Program-made: the position numbers and the translations under genes
Notes under the pieces: model-generated
What the model was told of the DNA's origin: nothing
Database searches by the model: none
What the model saw: only the letters and a program-made list of their open reading frames with translations
In this document: positions 34,604 to 45,026 of the stretch, in pieces
Numbering within the stretch: position 1 is the first letter of the stretch
Layout: each line of letters opens with the position of its first letter
Assembly: GCF_949628215.1 (NCBI RefSeq)
Contig: NC_134279.1
Location: 14,411,541-14,475,540 of the forward strand
Reading direction: 5' to 3'
Source of the DNA: Phalacrocorax aristotelis
Lineage: Eukaryota; Chordata; Aves; Suliformes; Phalacrocoracidae
DNA length: 64,000 nucleotides

Positions 34604-36105
34604 TCACCCAGCGGGCTCGAGTAGGAAACCCCAGTCGCCCAGGAATCTTGGAAGTGATTATGGACTGGCCAGAAGGCAAAGATTTTGGATTATCACCAGA
34701 GGAGGAGGTGACACGTGCTGAAGAAGCCCCACTGTATAACAAACTGCCAGAAGATGAGAAGCAATATGCCCTGTTCACTGATGGGTCCTGTCGCCTTGTG
34801 GGAAAGCACCGGAGATGGAAGGCTGCTGTATGGAGTCCTACACGACAAGTAGCAGAAACTGCTGAAGGAGAAGGTGAATCGAGCCAGTTTGCAGAGGTAA
34901 AGGCCATCCAGCTGGCCTTAGACATCGCTGAACGGGAGAAGTGGCCAGTGCTCTATCTCTATACTGACTCCTGGATGGTGGCAAATGCCTTGTGGGGCTG
35001 GCTGCAGCAATGGAAGCAAAGCAACTGGCAGCGCAGAGGCAAACCCATCTGGGCTGCCACATTGTGGCAAGATATTGCTGCCCGGGTAGAGAAACTGGTT
35101 GTAAAGGTACGGCATGTGGATGCTCACGTCCCCAAGAGTCGGGCCACTGAAGAACATCGAAACAACCAGCAGGTAGATCGGGCTGCCAAGATTGAAGTGG
35201 CTGAGGTGGATCTGGACTGGCAGCATAAGGGTGAACTATTTCTAGCTCGGTGGGCCCATGACACCTCAGGCCATCAAGGGAGAGATGCAACATACAGGTG
35301 GGCTCGTGATCGAGGGGTGGACTTGACCATGGATATTATTGAACAGGTTATCCACGAATGTGACACATGCGCTGCAATCAAGCAAGCGAAGCGGGTAAAG
35401 CCTCTGTGGTATGGGGGACGATGGCTGAAATATAAATATGGGGAGGCCTGGCAAATTGACTATATCACACTCCCACAGACCCGCCAAGGCAAGCGCCATG
35501 TGCTTACAATGGTAGAAACAACGACTGGCTGGCTGGAAACATATCCTGTCCCCCACACCACTGCCCGGAACACTATCCTGGGTCTTGAGAAACAAGTCCT
35601 GCGGCGACATGGCACCCCAGAGAGGATTGAGTCAGACAATGGGACTCATTTCCGAAATAGCCTCATAGACACCTGGGCCAAAGAGCACGGCATTGAGTGG
35701 GTGTATCACATCCCCTATCACGCACCAGCCTCTGGGAAAATTGAAAGGTACAATGGACTGTTAAAAACCACACTGAGAGCAATGGGGGGTGGGACATTCA
35801 AGCACTGGGATACACATTTAGCAAAAGCCACGTGGTTAGTCAACACGAGGGGATCTGCCAACCGAGCTGGCCCTGCCCAGTCAGAAATCCTACATACTGT
35901 GGAAGGGGATAGAGTCCCTGTAGTGCACACAAAAAGTATGCTGGGCAAAACAGTCTGGGTTCTTCCTGCCTCTGGCAAAGGCAAACCCATTCGAGGGATT
36001 GTTTTTGCTCGAGGACCTGGGTGCACTTGGTGGGTGATGCGGGAGGATGGAGAAATCCGATGTGTGCCTCAAGGGGATTTGATTTTGGGTGAAAACAGTC
36101 AATGA
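34561..36105 (+). pseudogene. pol: pol part 2 of provirus B: RNase H and integrase
   Basis: Continuation of pol after the frame break, open to TGA at 36103-36105 with no start codon of its own. Numbered from 34648: RNase H with FTDGS (Asp45), FAEVKA (Glu83), YTDSW (Asp107) and QQVDRA (Asp177), the D-E-D-D set complete. Integrase follows: zinc-binding H204-x4-H209 and C238-x2-C241, catalytic Asp271 (WQIDY), Asp330 (SDNGTHF) and Glu366 (GKIERYNG), with the D-D-35-E spacing exact. A C-terminal basic domain ends near residue 485. The domain itself looks undamaged, but it can only be translated if the upstream frame break is bypassed. No dUTPase domain was seen, unlike some ERV-L. Confidence 0.92.
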
Positions 36106-36509
36106 ACTGAATGGCACAATGTGAACTGCTATATAATACTGTGTGTCACCTCTGTGTTGTATCAATGATATCAGAGTACGAGCCTCCCAACCCATGGAAG
36201 ATCAACTATGAAACAAGCCGTGCAGCAGTGATGGAACAATGACTGACTCGGTATGCAGCAACCCAACGCCACACACCATCTCTCCCACCCGGAAAGACTG
36301 ATACAACAGATGGAGCCCAGAGTCATGGACTGCGTGAACTCAATGGACATTTTAATGGACATTTTACAGGGAAGGTCCATGAACTAAGGGAATGATGTCT
36401 GTGTATTATGTTAAAGGATGGGAAGGGGAGGGGTGGTGGTTGGTACGGTTGTATTGCATCATATGGGACCTGGGCATGGTGTAAATGGTATGGAATAAGA
36501 GGTGGAGAA
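36106..36509 (+). other. 3' non-coding region of provirus B (no env)
   Basis: About 400 bp between the pol stop and the 3' LTR, too short for env and without a sizeable frame. It holds a 12-bp tandem duplication (AATGGACATTTT at 36342-36353 and 36354-36365), a G-rich run at about 36418-36443 (tracts GGG, GGGG, GGGG and GG pairs) and the polypurine tract. Absence of env is normal for ERV-L and suggests spread inside the germ line. Confidence 0.85.
36497..36509 (+). promoter_or_regulatory. Polypurine tract
   Basis: AAGAGGTGGAGAA, twelve purines of thirteen, directly against the 3' LTR TGTGCTGG start. This is where plus-strand primer would be expected. A longer G/A-rich run lies about 60-90 bases upstream. 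Confidence 0.65.
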
Positions 36510-37008
36510 TGTGCTGGTTTTGGCTGAGAAGGGGTTAATTCTCCTCACTGTGGGGGTCAGCTACCTTTCCAGCTTCCCGCGCTCTGCCGCGTGGCGTGGC
36601 AGGGGGGGCTGGGAGGGGCAGGGCCATGGTGGGGGCGGCTGACCCCGACTGGCCAATGGCAGGTTCATTCCATACCATGTGACACCATGACCAGTATATT
36701 GAGGGGGGGGCAGTGGCAGCGCGGAGGCGGCGCGGCGTCGGGTCGGCGGGCGGCGAGCGGCTGCGGCGCGTGCGGTTTGTTCCGGCGGTTCGTTCCCCCT
36801 CTCCCCTCCCTTCCCCCCTCCCCCGGGGCTTTGCGCCTCTCGTTGTTCTCCTTTACATTGCATTTCTACTGTTGTTTCTTTTAATTTTAATTATTAAACT
36901 GTTCTTATCCCAACCCACGAGCGTTACCCTTCTGATTCTCTCCCCCATCTACCGGTGGGGGAGTGAGCGAGCGACTGTGTGGGGCTGAGCTGCCGCTAAA
37001 CCACAACA
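36510..37008 (+). repeat. 3' LTR of provirus B (499 bp)
   Basis: TGTGCTGG to CCACAACA. Differences from the 5' LTR: G against C at the second base, A against G in GTCAGC, G against A in the GCCGCGTGG block (loses the E-box), one C fewer in the C-rich run before CCCCCGGGG, and A against G in the last CCACAACA. Three of the four substitutions fall in CpG contexts. ATTAAA at 36893-36898. Confidence 0.95.
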
Positions 37009-37260
37009 ATACTTCATCTTATGTTTTGTACTCACACTTTGACACTGTGGGATGCTGTAACTGTAGCCCTCATTAACTCTAAAGTAGCAATGTTTATCTG
37101 TGTATATGCTCACATAAGATTAAGAGAGTCAGACTACTAATCTGGAAAAGGTTGAGAATAATTTGAAAATAACCTTGTTAAGTAGTGAAGTTGCTGCTTT
37201 TTTCTGTGTGCTTTGGGATGAAGGACAAACAGTGCTTGGTAGGGCCAGATCAGACGCGTA

Positions 37261-37850
37261 ATAGAATCATAGAATATCTCAAGTTGGAAGGGACTAATAA
37301 AGATCATCGCATTCAACTCCATGTACCTCACAGGACTACCTAAAACTAAACTATATGACTAAGACCAGCCACTTGTCCAGACACTTTTAAAACTCTTGAC
37401 TACTTCCCTGAGGAACCTGTTCCAGTGACCGACAACTTTCTCAGTGGGCCACTCTCTCAGAACCTTTTCCTAATGTCCAGTCTAAACTTTCCCTGACACA
37501 GCTTCATTCCATTTCCTCGTGTTCTGTCACTGGTCACCAGAGGGAGGACATCAGCACCTCCCTCTATGCTTCCCCCCTTGAGGAACTTGTAGACTGCAAT
37601 GAGGACGCCCCTCAGCCTTCCTTTCTCCAAGCTGAACAAACCAAGTGACCTCAGCCACTCCTCCCAAATCTTGCCCTCAAGGCCTTTTACCATCTTGGTC
37701 ATGCTTCTCTGGACACACTCTAAAACTTTGATGTCCTTCTTATATTGAGGCACTCAAAATTGCACATGGTACTTGGGGTGGGGCCACACCTGTGCAGCAT
37801 AGAGTTGGACAATCACCTCCCTCAACCAGCTAGCTACGCTGTGCTTGATG
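37261..37850 (-). mobile_element. CR1 LINE 3' fragment (minus)
   Basis: Begins with 'atagaatcatagaatatctc', the inverted CR1 tail, and continues with 3' UTR and the C-terminal part of ORF2 read on the minus strand: [43 protein letters not shown]. There are stops, so it is non-coding. It lies 250 bp from the 3' LTR of provirus B. The far edge is uncertain. Confidence 0.93.
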
Positions 37851-40800
37851 GTAGTACTTTTAAAGAGACTGCTCTAGCAAGCTTCCAAAGCAGCATGTTG
37901 TTCTTTGGCATGGCAACCCCTTCCCCTGACAACCCTTTTTCTCTGGATAAGATACTTCCACGCTAGTGAAACACAGTCAACTTTTAAGTCAGGTTGCCCA
38001 CTGTTCAGCAGGTGAGATAGACTTGGCGAGTGTTAGAACAAAACAACTGTTAAGACATGGCTTCTATCTAATTTAAAACACTCCTGTGGGAAGCAGACAC
38101 ACCTGTTGGCAGGCAGAAATTTGTCTAGTTATTCTTGTTCAAATCTGTCTTGTCTTCATCAAATATTACCAATTGCTGTATTTTCTTTTTAAACAAGCTT
38201 CTGGGTAAATACTTCCTTTCTGATGAAATAACTTAGTCTTGACTGGGTGTTGCTTATTCTTTCTGCTCAGCATGCTTTACCAAACATGTTTCAGCTGTAC
38301 ATTGTCTCTATTGTATTCTACTATAAATATAATTCTTGTGCAGTATGGTATTTTTCTCACCAACAAGTTGTTCACCCTATTCTGTTATCTTCTGGTCTCA
38401 TTTCTCTCATAGACCATACTTTACAGACTGAAGGAAATCCCTAATTTCAATTTGGCATAGCATTAAGTAGTTTTTTGGAAGCTTCCAGAAACAGCTTCCA
38501 GGATGATTTTCAGCCATGCTCTGAAACATTTTCTACTTCCTTACTTATCTTTGCTTTATTATGTAGATTTAATCCAAAGATGTACTACCAATTACTGAGG
38601 ACAATTAATGACAGAACATTGTCATGATATGGGTTGTCTTGCATTACAGGCTAGTGAGTCTTTCAGAAGTAATACCTGAACTATAAGTTCTTTTAAAAAG
38701 ATTTGGCTTACCCTTCTCTCTTTTTTTCTGAAGCCGAGGTCACATTTTACCTGTTTGGAGATGCTGATACAAAGCAGATTCAAGCTGTGACTCTGATATT
38801 GGTGTTTTGTCAGTTTTCTTACAGTGAAAATTGCAGTAGAGATAATACTCTATACAGGTAAAAAAGTGAATTTCCAAAATTGTACGCAGAAGATGGTTGA
38901 ACACTGGCTTTGCAGGACACAGTTGCTGTACAGCTTAAGATGTGTTTCATTGTCCTGCTCATCTTGTGCAAGTTTCCTTTCTTGGTCTGCCTGACCCTTC
39001 TGATGTTACTCAGGATAAGATGGCCAGGCTGATTCTGAAGCCACTGATTGATTTTGTTAGTTAGGTCATTATGAAGCAGATGAATGTCAGTATTTCATCT
39101 GTACATGTGCAGTAGCTCAGCTGAAGTACCAGGCATCAGTGACAGCTCTTAAAGGTAGAGCTCTGGAGGTTGTCTGTGTGATGGTCATAACGGAGGGAGG
39201 CTTTCTTGTTGTAGTAGTGCATCATAAAAATTACACGTGACAGCTGGTAGTGAAACTTAGCTACTGCAGAGGCCCTGTGCATGGCTGAGTAATGCTAAAT
39301 AACATTGGTGAAATATTGCTGCTGATAAAAAAAAGAGGCCTGGAGGCTGATCTTGCAGATATTTGTCTGTATATTCTTTCTAATACGAGAAGTCATTTAT
39401 CAACAGGAGTAGCTAGAAACATAGCTAGGAGAGCTCTGCAGCAAATGACCCAGAAGCGGTGTTCTGATGTGAATATATACATGGAGTTTAATTTAGTTAG
39501 CAAATACACAGTGTAGCATGTTAGTGCACTTACTGTGTCTAAGGGAAACCATGACCATTGAACTTGTTTTTTCATCACCTGGAAGGCAAGGTCATAACTC
39601 AAACTATTGTTTTGCCAATACCTGTAAAAGCTAAGACAAAATCCAAATAAGCAAAAAAGGTTTTGTGGGACTGTTGCCAACGGTCTCTGTTCTTTGGAAA
39701 AGGGTAAAGAAGGAATATGTTTACTTTTTTGGTAAAGGACTTTGGGCTGGGAGGAACATTAGCTGTCATTTTCCATTGCACATAGATTGAAGTGGAAGAG
39801 CAAAGAAAATGGAGAGTCCTAACATCAAGGAATGCCCAGATCATACCATGCAGACAGTAAAGCCAGAGATTTTTGTATTATACATCTACATGTATTCTAC
39901 ATGTTTTGTTTTCATCCAACCATTTGTTGGTGAAGAAAATGTATTATTCAATTTCACGAAGCTGCTATACTGTTAATTATTTCTGACAAGTGCCAGCATG
40001 CCTGGTCAGTTCATCAGAACATGCTTTGCTAGATAAAAGCACCTGACGAGGAAAGAAACTTTAAGTATTAATTCTCAGAAGTTTGGAGGGTTATTATAAT
40101 TACATAAAAATATGTTCTATGTAAACCCCCTACACCACCTGTCGGAACAGGCTGCTGCTATGTTCCAACCGATAGGGTAATTTCCACTGTAGGAGTCCAT
40201 AGTAATTAAAGGTGAAGGAGCTCCATAACATACTGTGTTTGGAAGGGAGCTTAAATGTGGTAGGTTAGAGGTCACTTATAAGAACTCCAAGTTAGAGGAC
40301 ACTGATGGATCTAGAAATACACTGAATACACTGATGAAGAACAGGTGGAAACAAATTTCCAGGGATTTTTTTGATGGATGTCTGAAACTTTAGATCATAG
40401 TTGTAGGGGGAAAAAAAAGTGGGAGGGGAGTGCATGTTGAAGAAACCTTTTATGCATCTAACAAAAATGTCAGCGTGTGGAGAATTTGGAGTGTTGGTTT
40501 TTCATCCTAGCTGTAAGTTAGATGAAAGGCTGACTTTTAAACTGATGTCAATGCTATCAGAACTGTGAATTTTTTGGCCTATCAGTGAAAGACTGTATCG
40601 AATGTTCCTTCTGGCTATAACAGACATACTTCGGTGCTTGGCAAAGAGCTTGCATACTGTCCCAGTTGCACCATAGCCCTGGGCTCTGGAGAGGACTATG
40701 ATCCAGTTTTCATTTCCTTCAAGGATCATTGCATGTTCAGAGTGAATATGAGTGATGAATTCTTTGTCTTTGAGTAAACGGACGACAAAATTATGTCCAG

Positions 40801-43800
40801 AATATAATGACATTGTTATAAAATATGCTTTTATTTTAAGAACAGTCTTCACCTGTGCTGCTCTTTCCATGACATAAGCAGTAGGGCACCTTATCTGAAA
40901 AGTAAGCCAGAAAGTCTGTATGATGTGCTGAATTGTTTAATCCATTTTAGAGTAAGGGTAGAATTGTTCTATAGAGCAGTATTATAGCATGTTGCACAGA
41001 GTGTATGTATTGTCTTTACAATTTCTAAGTATTTTGCTTGCTTGTACGTTGTCACAGGGTGGTATTTTGTTAAGAGAGCAATATACAAGTCTAGGAAATA
41101 ACGGTTTCCTATTTCCAAAAATCCAAAAAGCAGAAAACTGAAACAATCTTTACTGAAAAATCATGGTCACATTTGTATTGTGTTTTAAAGCTGACTCTTC
41201 TGTGTATCTCTACCAAAAAAATGCATGCCTCTGTTGATGAGGTGACTATAGCATTCAGGAGGAATGCTGACCCACTAGACTGTGTAAGTGAGTAATGTCT
41301 TACAACAGTTGGCCTTGACGATCTTACACTTTCTTAAGCGAATTTATAATCATCTAATATTTGCACACCTTCTTTCAATACTTAAAGCACCAGCTTCTAT
41401 TTTGTCACCATTAATCTAGGGCTACTCTTTCAGGAGGCAGCCTATCCAGTATGAGGAGAATTTTCCACCAAATAATTTCATTTTCCTGAAATGCTAAGTA
41501 AGATGGTTGCAGCTTTAATGAGAGGGACATTTCTTAGTTCATCATTGGCTCTGTCATAAGAGGATATTTGCATTCTTGTTTGGCCAACAAGAGTCTCATT
41601 ATAACAATTCCCAGTTAAAAAGAGCTGAATGCTGACGCTCAGCTTTAATTAATATATCTAGCTTAGCTTCTTTAAAAGGCTTAGATGATGAAATACCAAA
41701 TAATTAAAGGTATAAGGTAGACTAATGGCTAGGAGCTATAACAAAGAACCAAGTCTTGTTTCTTTTCATCATGAAAATTTTTTTTTTGGACATCTCAGCC
41801 CTTGTGGCTCAGTTCACCCAGATGAAGAAATAAATGGTTATAATGCTCCTGAACAAGTTGTTAGTGAAAAATAACAACCTTAAAAGACCTATTATTTTTC
41901 TAGGTATTGGCACAAAGGAAAACATGACAGTAGGATGAATATGGAAGAACTGTTTGGAAGATGAGCACTTTGGTTGCTGCAAAAACAATTACTGTTGCTG
42001 TGGGTTTGGTCAGACATATTAGCTTTGCTTGGTCAGGAATTACTGGTGTTCTTTAAAACAGGCAAAAAAAAACCCAATAGTACTAGTATCTCAGACCTCT
42101 TGTCTGAGTTAGCTGAGTAAACGCTGGAGCGTATCTGTTAGTTTGCTACATTGAGGCTGTTGCTGTGAGCAAAGAATTGCTGGTTTTAGAAAATAAGGAG
42201 CACTGATGTTCTGGCTATGTTGTGATGTTACATACATCTCCTTATTGATATTTTTGTTGAAGTGTGACAGAATTTGAAGAGCATTTTACCAGTACTGATA
42301 CATTTTAGGACAGAATTACATTAAGAATAGTATTCATGATATTTTAAATCTGAAAATTTGTTAAGGTTCTGTGACAATGAAGATTTTGGTAATTTGTTAC
42401 CAGAAGCTATAGTTGAAATTTAGACATTATAATCTAGACTTTTTTCACACTACAGAGGTGGCTCTAATTGAGAGTAATCATACTATTTATTAAAATTTAT
42501 TCAATACTGCATTAGTCAAAATCACTTTTGTCTTTGTTCATTAACTCATGTTGCTTCTTTCTGTATATTCAGGTCCTTAGGTATAGAGTGTAATCACTAT
42601 TCTCATTTTCTATATTTTTCTTTTTCCAGTATACATCTTCCAAATCTAATCATCTGACAAAAAAGCATGGCTGTGTATCTTTAAGCACAAGTCTGAAGTT
42701 CAAGCAGGACAAGGAAGTGCAGGGAAAAAATGTTAAGATGCATGTTTTACCAAGTCGATCTGCAAAATAATAACACTTAGAGATGTAGTAGATGCAATCA
42801 AGAGCTAGGTTTACTTTGAGAAGTGTGTTAGATCAAATCATTAGGTAGGTGGATAAGGTTGAAAGAATGGATTGTTGGATAAATGAAGATATTTAAAATA
42901 AATTTGCTTGTATCAAAGTATTTCACTGCCATTTCACTATCAGTATGAATTAGACTTACGGTACCGAATGGTAATGTTCTTATCTGTCAGATGATGTTCA
43001 TCTCAGAACAACCCAGTAATGAAGGATTGCTATTTTACAGAAAGACCTAGAGTTAAACATATGGAGTGATAATCTTGAAATTGATAGTATTTGGAAGCAA
43101 GAATTGAAGATGTTACCAGACAAGAAATAATTGGAATCAGAATTGATGTTTATTGTCAAAAGCGGTAGTGTAGTAATTTCCCTTTGCACCATGTTTCACA
43201 AAAAAAATCTGTTTACTGTGCATTTTACTTTGGGCATACACTTTGAAGTTAGCAGTCATAGTAGAAGCTGGACTTAATTTAGGAAAGTTAAAAACATACA
43301 GTATTTCTACATCAATATTGTAGAAATTTTTAAATTTATGTTGTTTATTAAAGCTATTAATCAAAATAAGCAGATCTGAACCACACTTTTTTTTTTCCGT
43401 TTAAGGAGACCTCTTTCTATGCATATTAGTAGCAAAGTATTGTAGTTTGTAGAAAGCATGGAAAAAATGGTTGCCATATCTGATAAGATTATTTGATTTT
43501 ATTATTTTGGCATGAGTCTTCCTATATTCTGTGACTTAATGTTTTAAATGATAGTGCTGGTGCTGTTATTTCAGAATTTTACTACAAATTTCATGTAGTG
43601 AAAGGAAGTGGGGTTCATGAAATATGACATCTCTTGGAAGCAGCCATTTTGTGAGATACAGTCTCTCCTTTTTCTTTAATCTACGGAAGTTATCCTTCTA
43701 AGTGGTTGCCAGGAAGACCTCAGAAGGGTGGAAAGACACCTTGCTGGTTCTAGGACAGTGTTTCACAGATGGGTGGTCCTCGTCTCCCACAACACCAGCA

Positions 43801-44539
43801 AATCTAATATTCTCCACAAAAAATTTCATGCCAGTATTGTCTGTGCTTTCTTCGGCAATGGATAAGCTAAAGATGATGTTAAGGAAAGTGCTGAATGGAA
43901 GGTGTGATCTCCATGGTGAGAAATCTTTTCAACATGAGAGCAGGGATGGCTTTTTGGTAGGCAACTAGCCTTTTCCCTTTTTGTATAAATAGCAAAGTTT
44001 CAGAAGGTTTTCAGAGGGCAGGGAAACACTGAATTTCCATGAAGTTGAGCTTGTTGAACCCAAACACATCATGCTCAAGACTTGCTGAAGAGAGCAAGCC
44101 CCGTAAACAAGGCCAAATTTTATTTTGAACATATATCAGAAGTAAAAATTGCTATAGCTTGGATGGAACAAATTCTGTGGGTATAGCATAGAAGATACTC
44201 TAGTGCTTTTTTCTGTAAAATTGAATTCTTAAAAGGAACACATCTTCATGTTAGTGCTGACATTGTATTATTGTATATTTAGAAAAAACTCCCCAAAGGC
44301 AAGCCACACTTTGAAGAAACTGGGTGAGGAAGATGAAATACAGATGCTATTGTAGGGCAGGAGTTCATTGAAAAAAGGGAGACCACCACCATCAAGAGAA
44401 GTTCAGCAGCATGGATTTAGCCTTTCTCTTAGTTTTCTGTTCTCCTGGTAGTGAAATAATTGTAGTAGCTATTTAAATCTGTACTATGTCTTTCCTCATG
44501 TCCTGAGGAAATTGGAGAAGGGTAAGAAACAGAGGGGGA
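37851..44539. other. Non-coding host sequence
   Basis: Unique AT-rich DNA without a recognised gene. One minus-strand candidate micro-exon (40853-40894) is discussed under findings. The 122-codon minus-strand frame that overlaps it (40502-40870) has no recognised domain. An imperfect inverted repeat lies near 40138-40178. Confidence 0.55.
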
Positions 44540-45026
44540 TAGTCCAGAGGAAAATGAACAATGGGATAGCACAGAGGGAAGTCACTGTCTACTTGATTTA
44601 ATTAGAGGAGAAACCCTACGAGGAGTAGCTAAAGTCACTGGGTTTGTTCAGCTTAGAGAAGAGGAGACTAAGGGGAGACCTCATTGTGGTCTACAGCTTC
44701 CTCAAAGGGGAGGAGGGGCAGGTGCTGATCTCTTCTCTCTGGTGACCAATGATTTAACAGAACCTGAGGGAATGGCAGGAAGATGTGCCAGGGGAGTCTT
44801 GCATTGAATATTAGGAAAAGGTTCTTCACCCAGAGGGTGGTGGAGCACTGGAACAGCCTCCCCAGGGAGGCAGTCATGGCACCAACCCTGACGATATTCA
44901 AGAATCACTTGGACAACACCCTCAGAGACATGGTGTAAATTTGGGTTTGTCCTGTGCAGGGACAGAAGTTGGACCTGATGATCCTTGTGGGTCCCTTCTA
45001 ACTCAGGGCATTTTATTCAATGATTT
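44540..45026 (+). mobile_element. CR1 LINE 3' fragment (plus, diverged)
   Basis: Shows the end of ORF2 as DNA ('ttcagcttagagaagaggag', 'ggggagacctcattgtggtc', 'tattaggaaaaggttcttca', 'ggaacagcctccccaggga') and the 3' UTR ending 'gtgggtcccttctaactcag'. The subfamily differs from the others, with a longer 3' part. No open frame survives. The left edge is approximate. Confidence 0.88.

Larger units (their letters stand above)
30487..37008 (+). mobile_element. Endogenous retrovirus copy B, ERV-L-like, near full length, no env
   Basis: A 6.5-kb provirus: 5' LTR, tRNA-Lys1,2 primer-binding site, gag, in-frame amber codon, protease-RT, frame break, RNase H-integrase, about 400 bp of non-coding sequence with a purine-rich tract, 3' LTR. 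There is no env frame. The LTRs differ at five positions in 500 (four substitutions and one single-base gap), so the insertion is recent; at a neutral rate near 2e-9 per site per year this would be of the order of a few million years, a rough inference. Lack of env, 5-bp target duplications and RT/integrase motifs of the ERV-L kind place it in class III. The tRNA-Lys1,2 primer is shared with foamy viruses and differs from the tRNA-Leu that gives ERV-L its name. Confidence 0.95.

Noticed and set aside
36106..36509. Possible remnant of env between pol and the 3' LTR
   Set aside because: Only about 400 bp, with no sizeable frame, signal peptide or transmembrane segment. Absence of env fits ERV-L-like elements.
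40138..40178. Imperfect inverted repeat near CCTGTCGGAACAGG
   Set aside because: Stem has several mismatches and bulges; no RNA family recognised.
40502..40870. 122-codon minus-strand frame
   Set aside because: No recognised domain, no good acceptor or donor at its ends. Only the small 42-nt piece beside it has splice-like borders.
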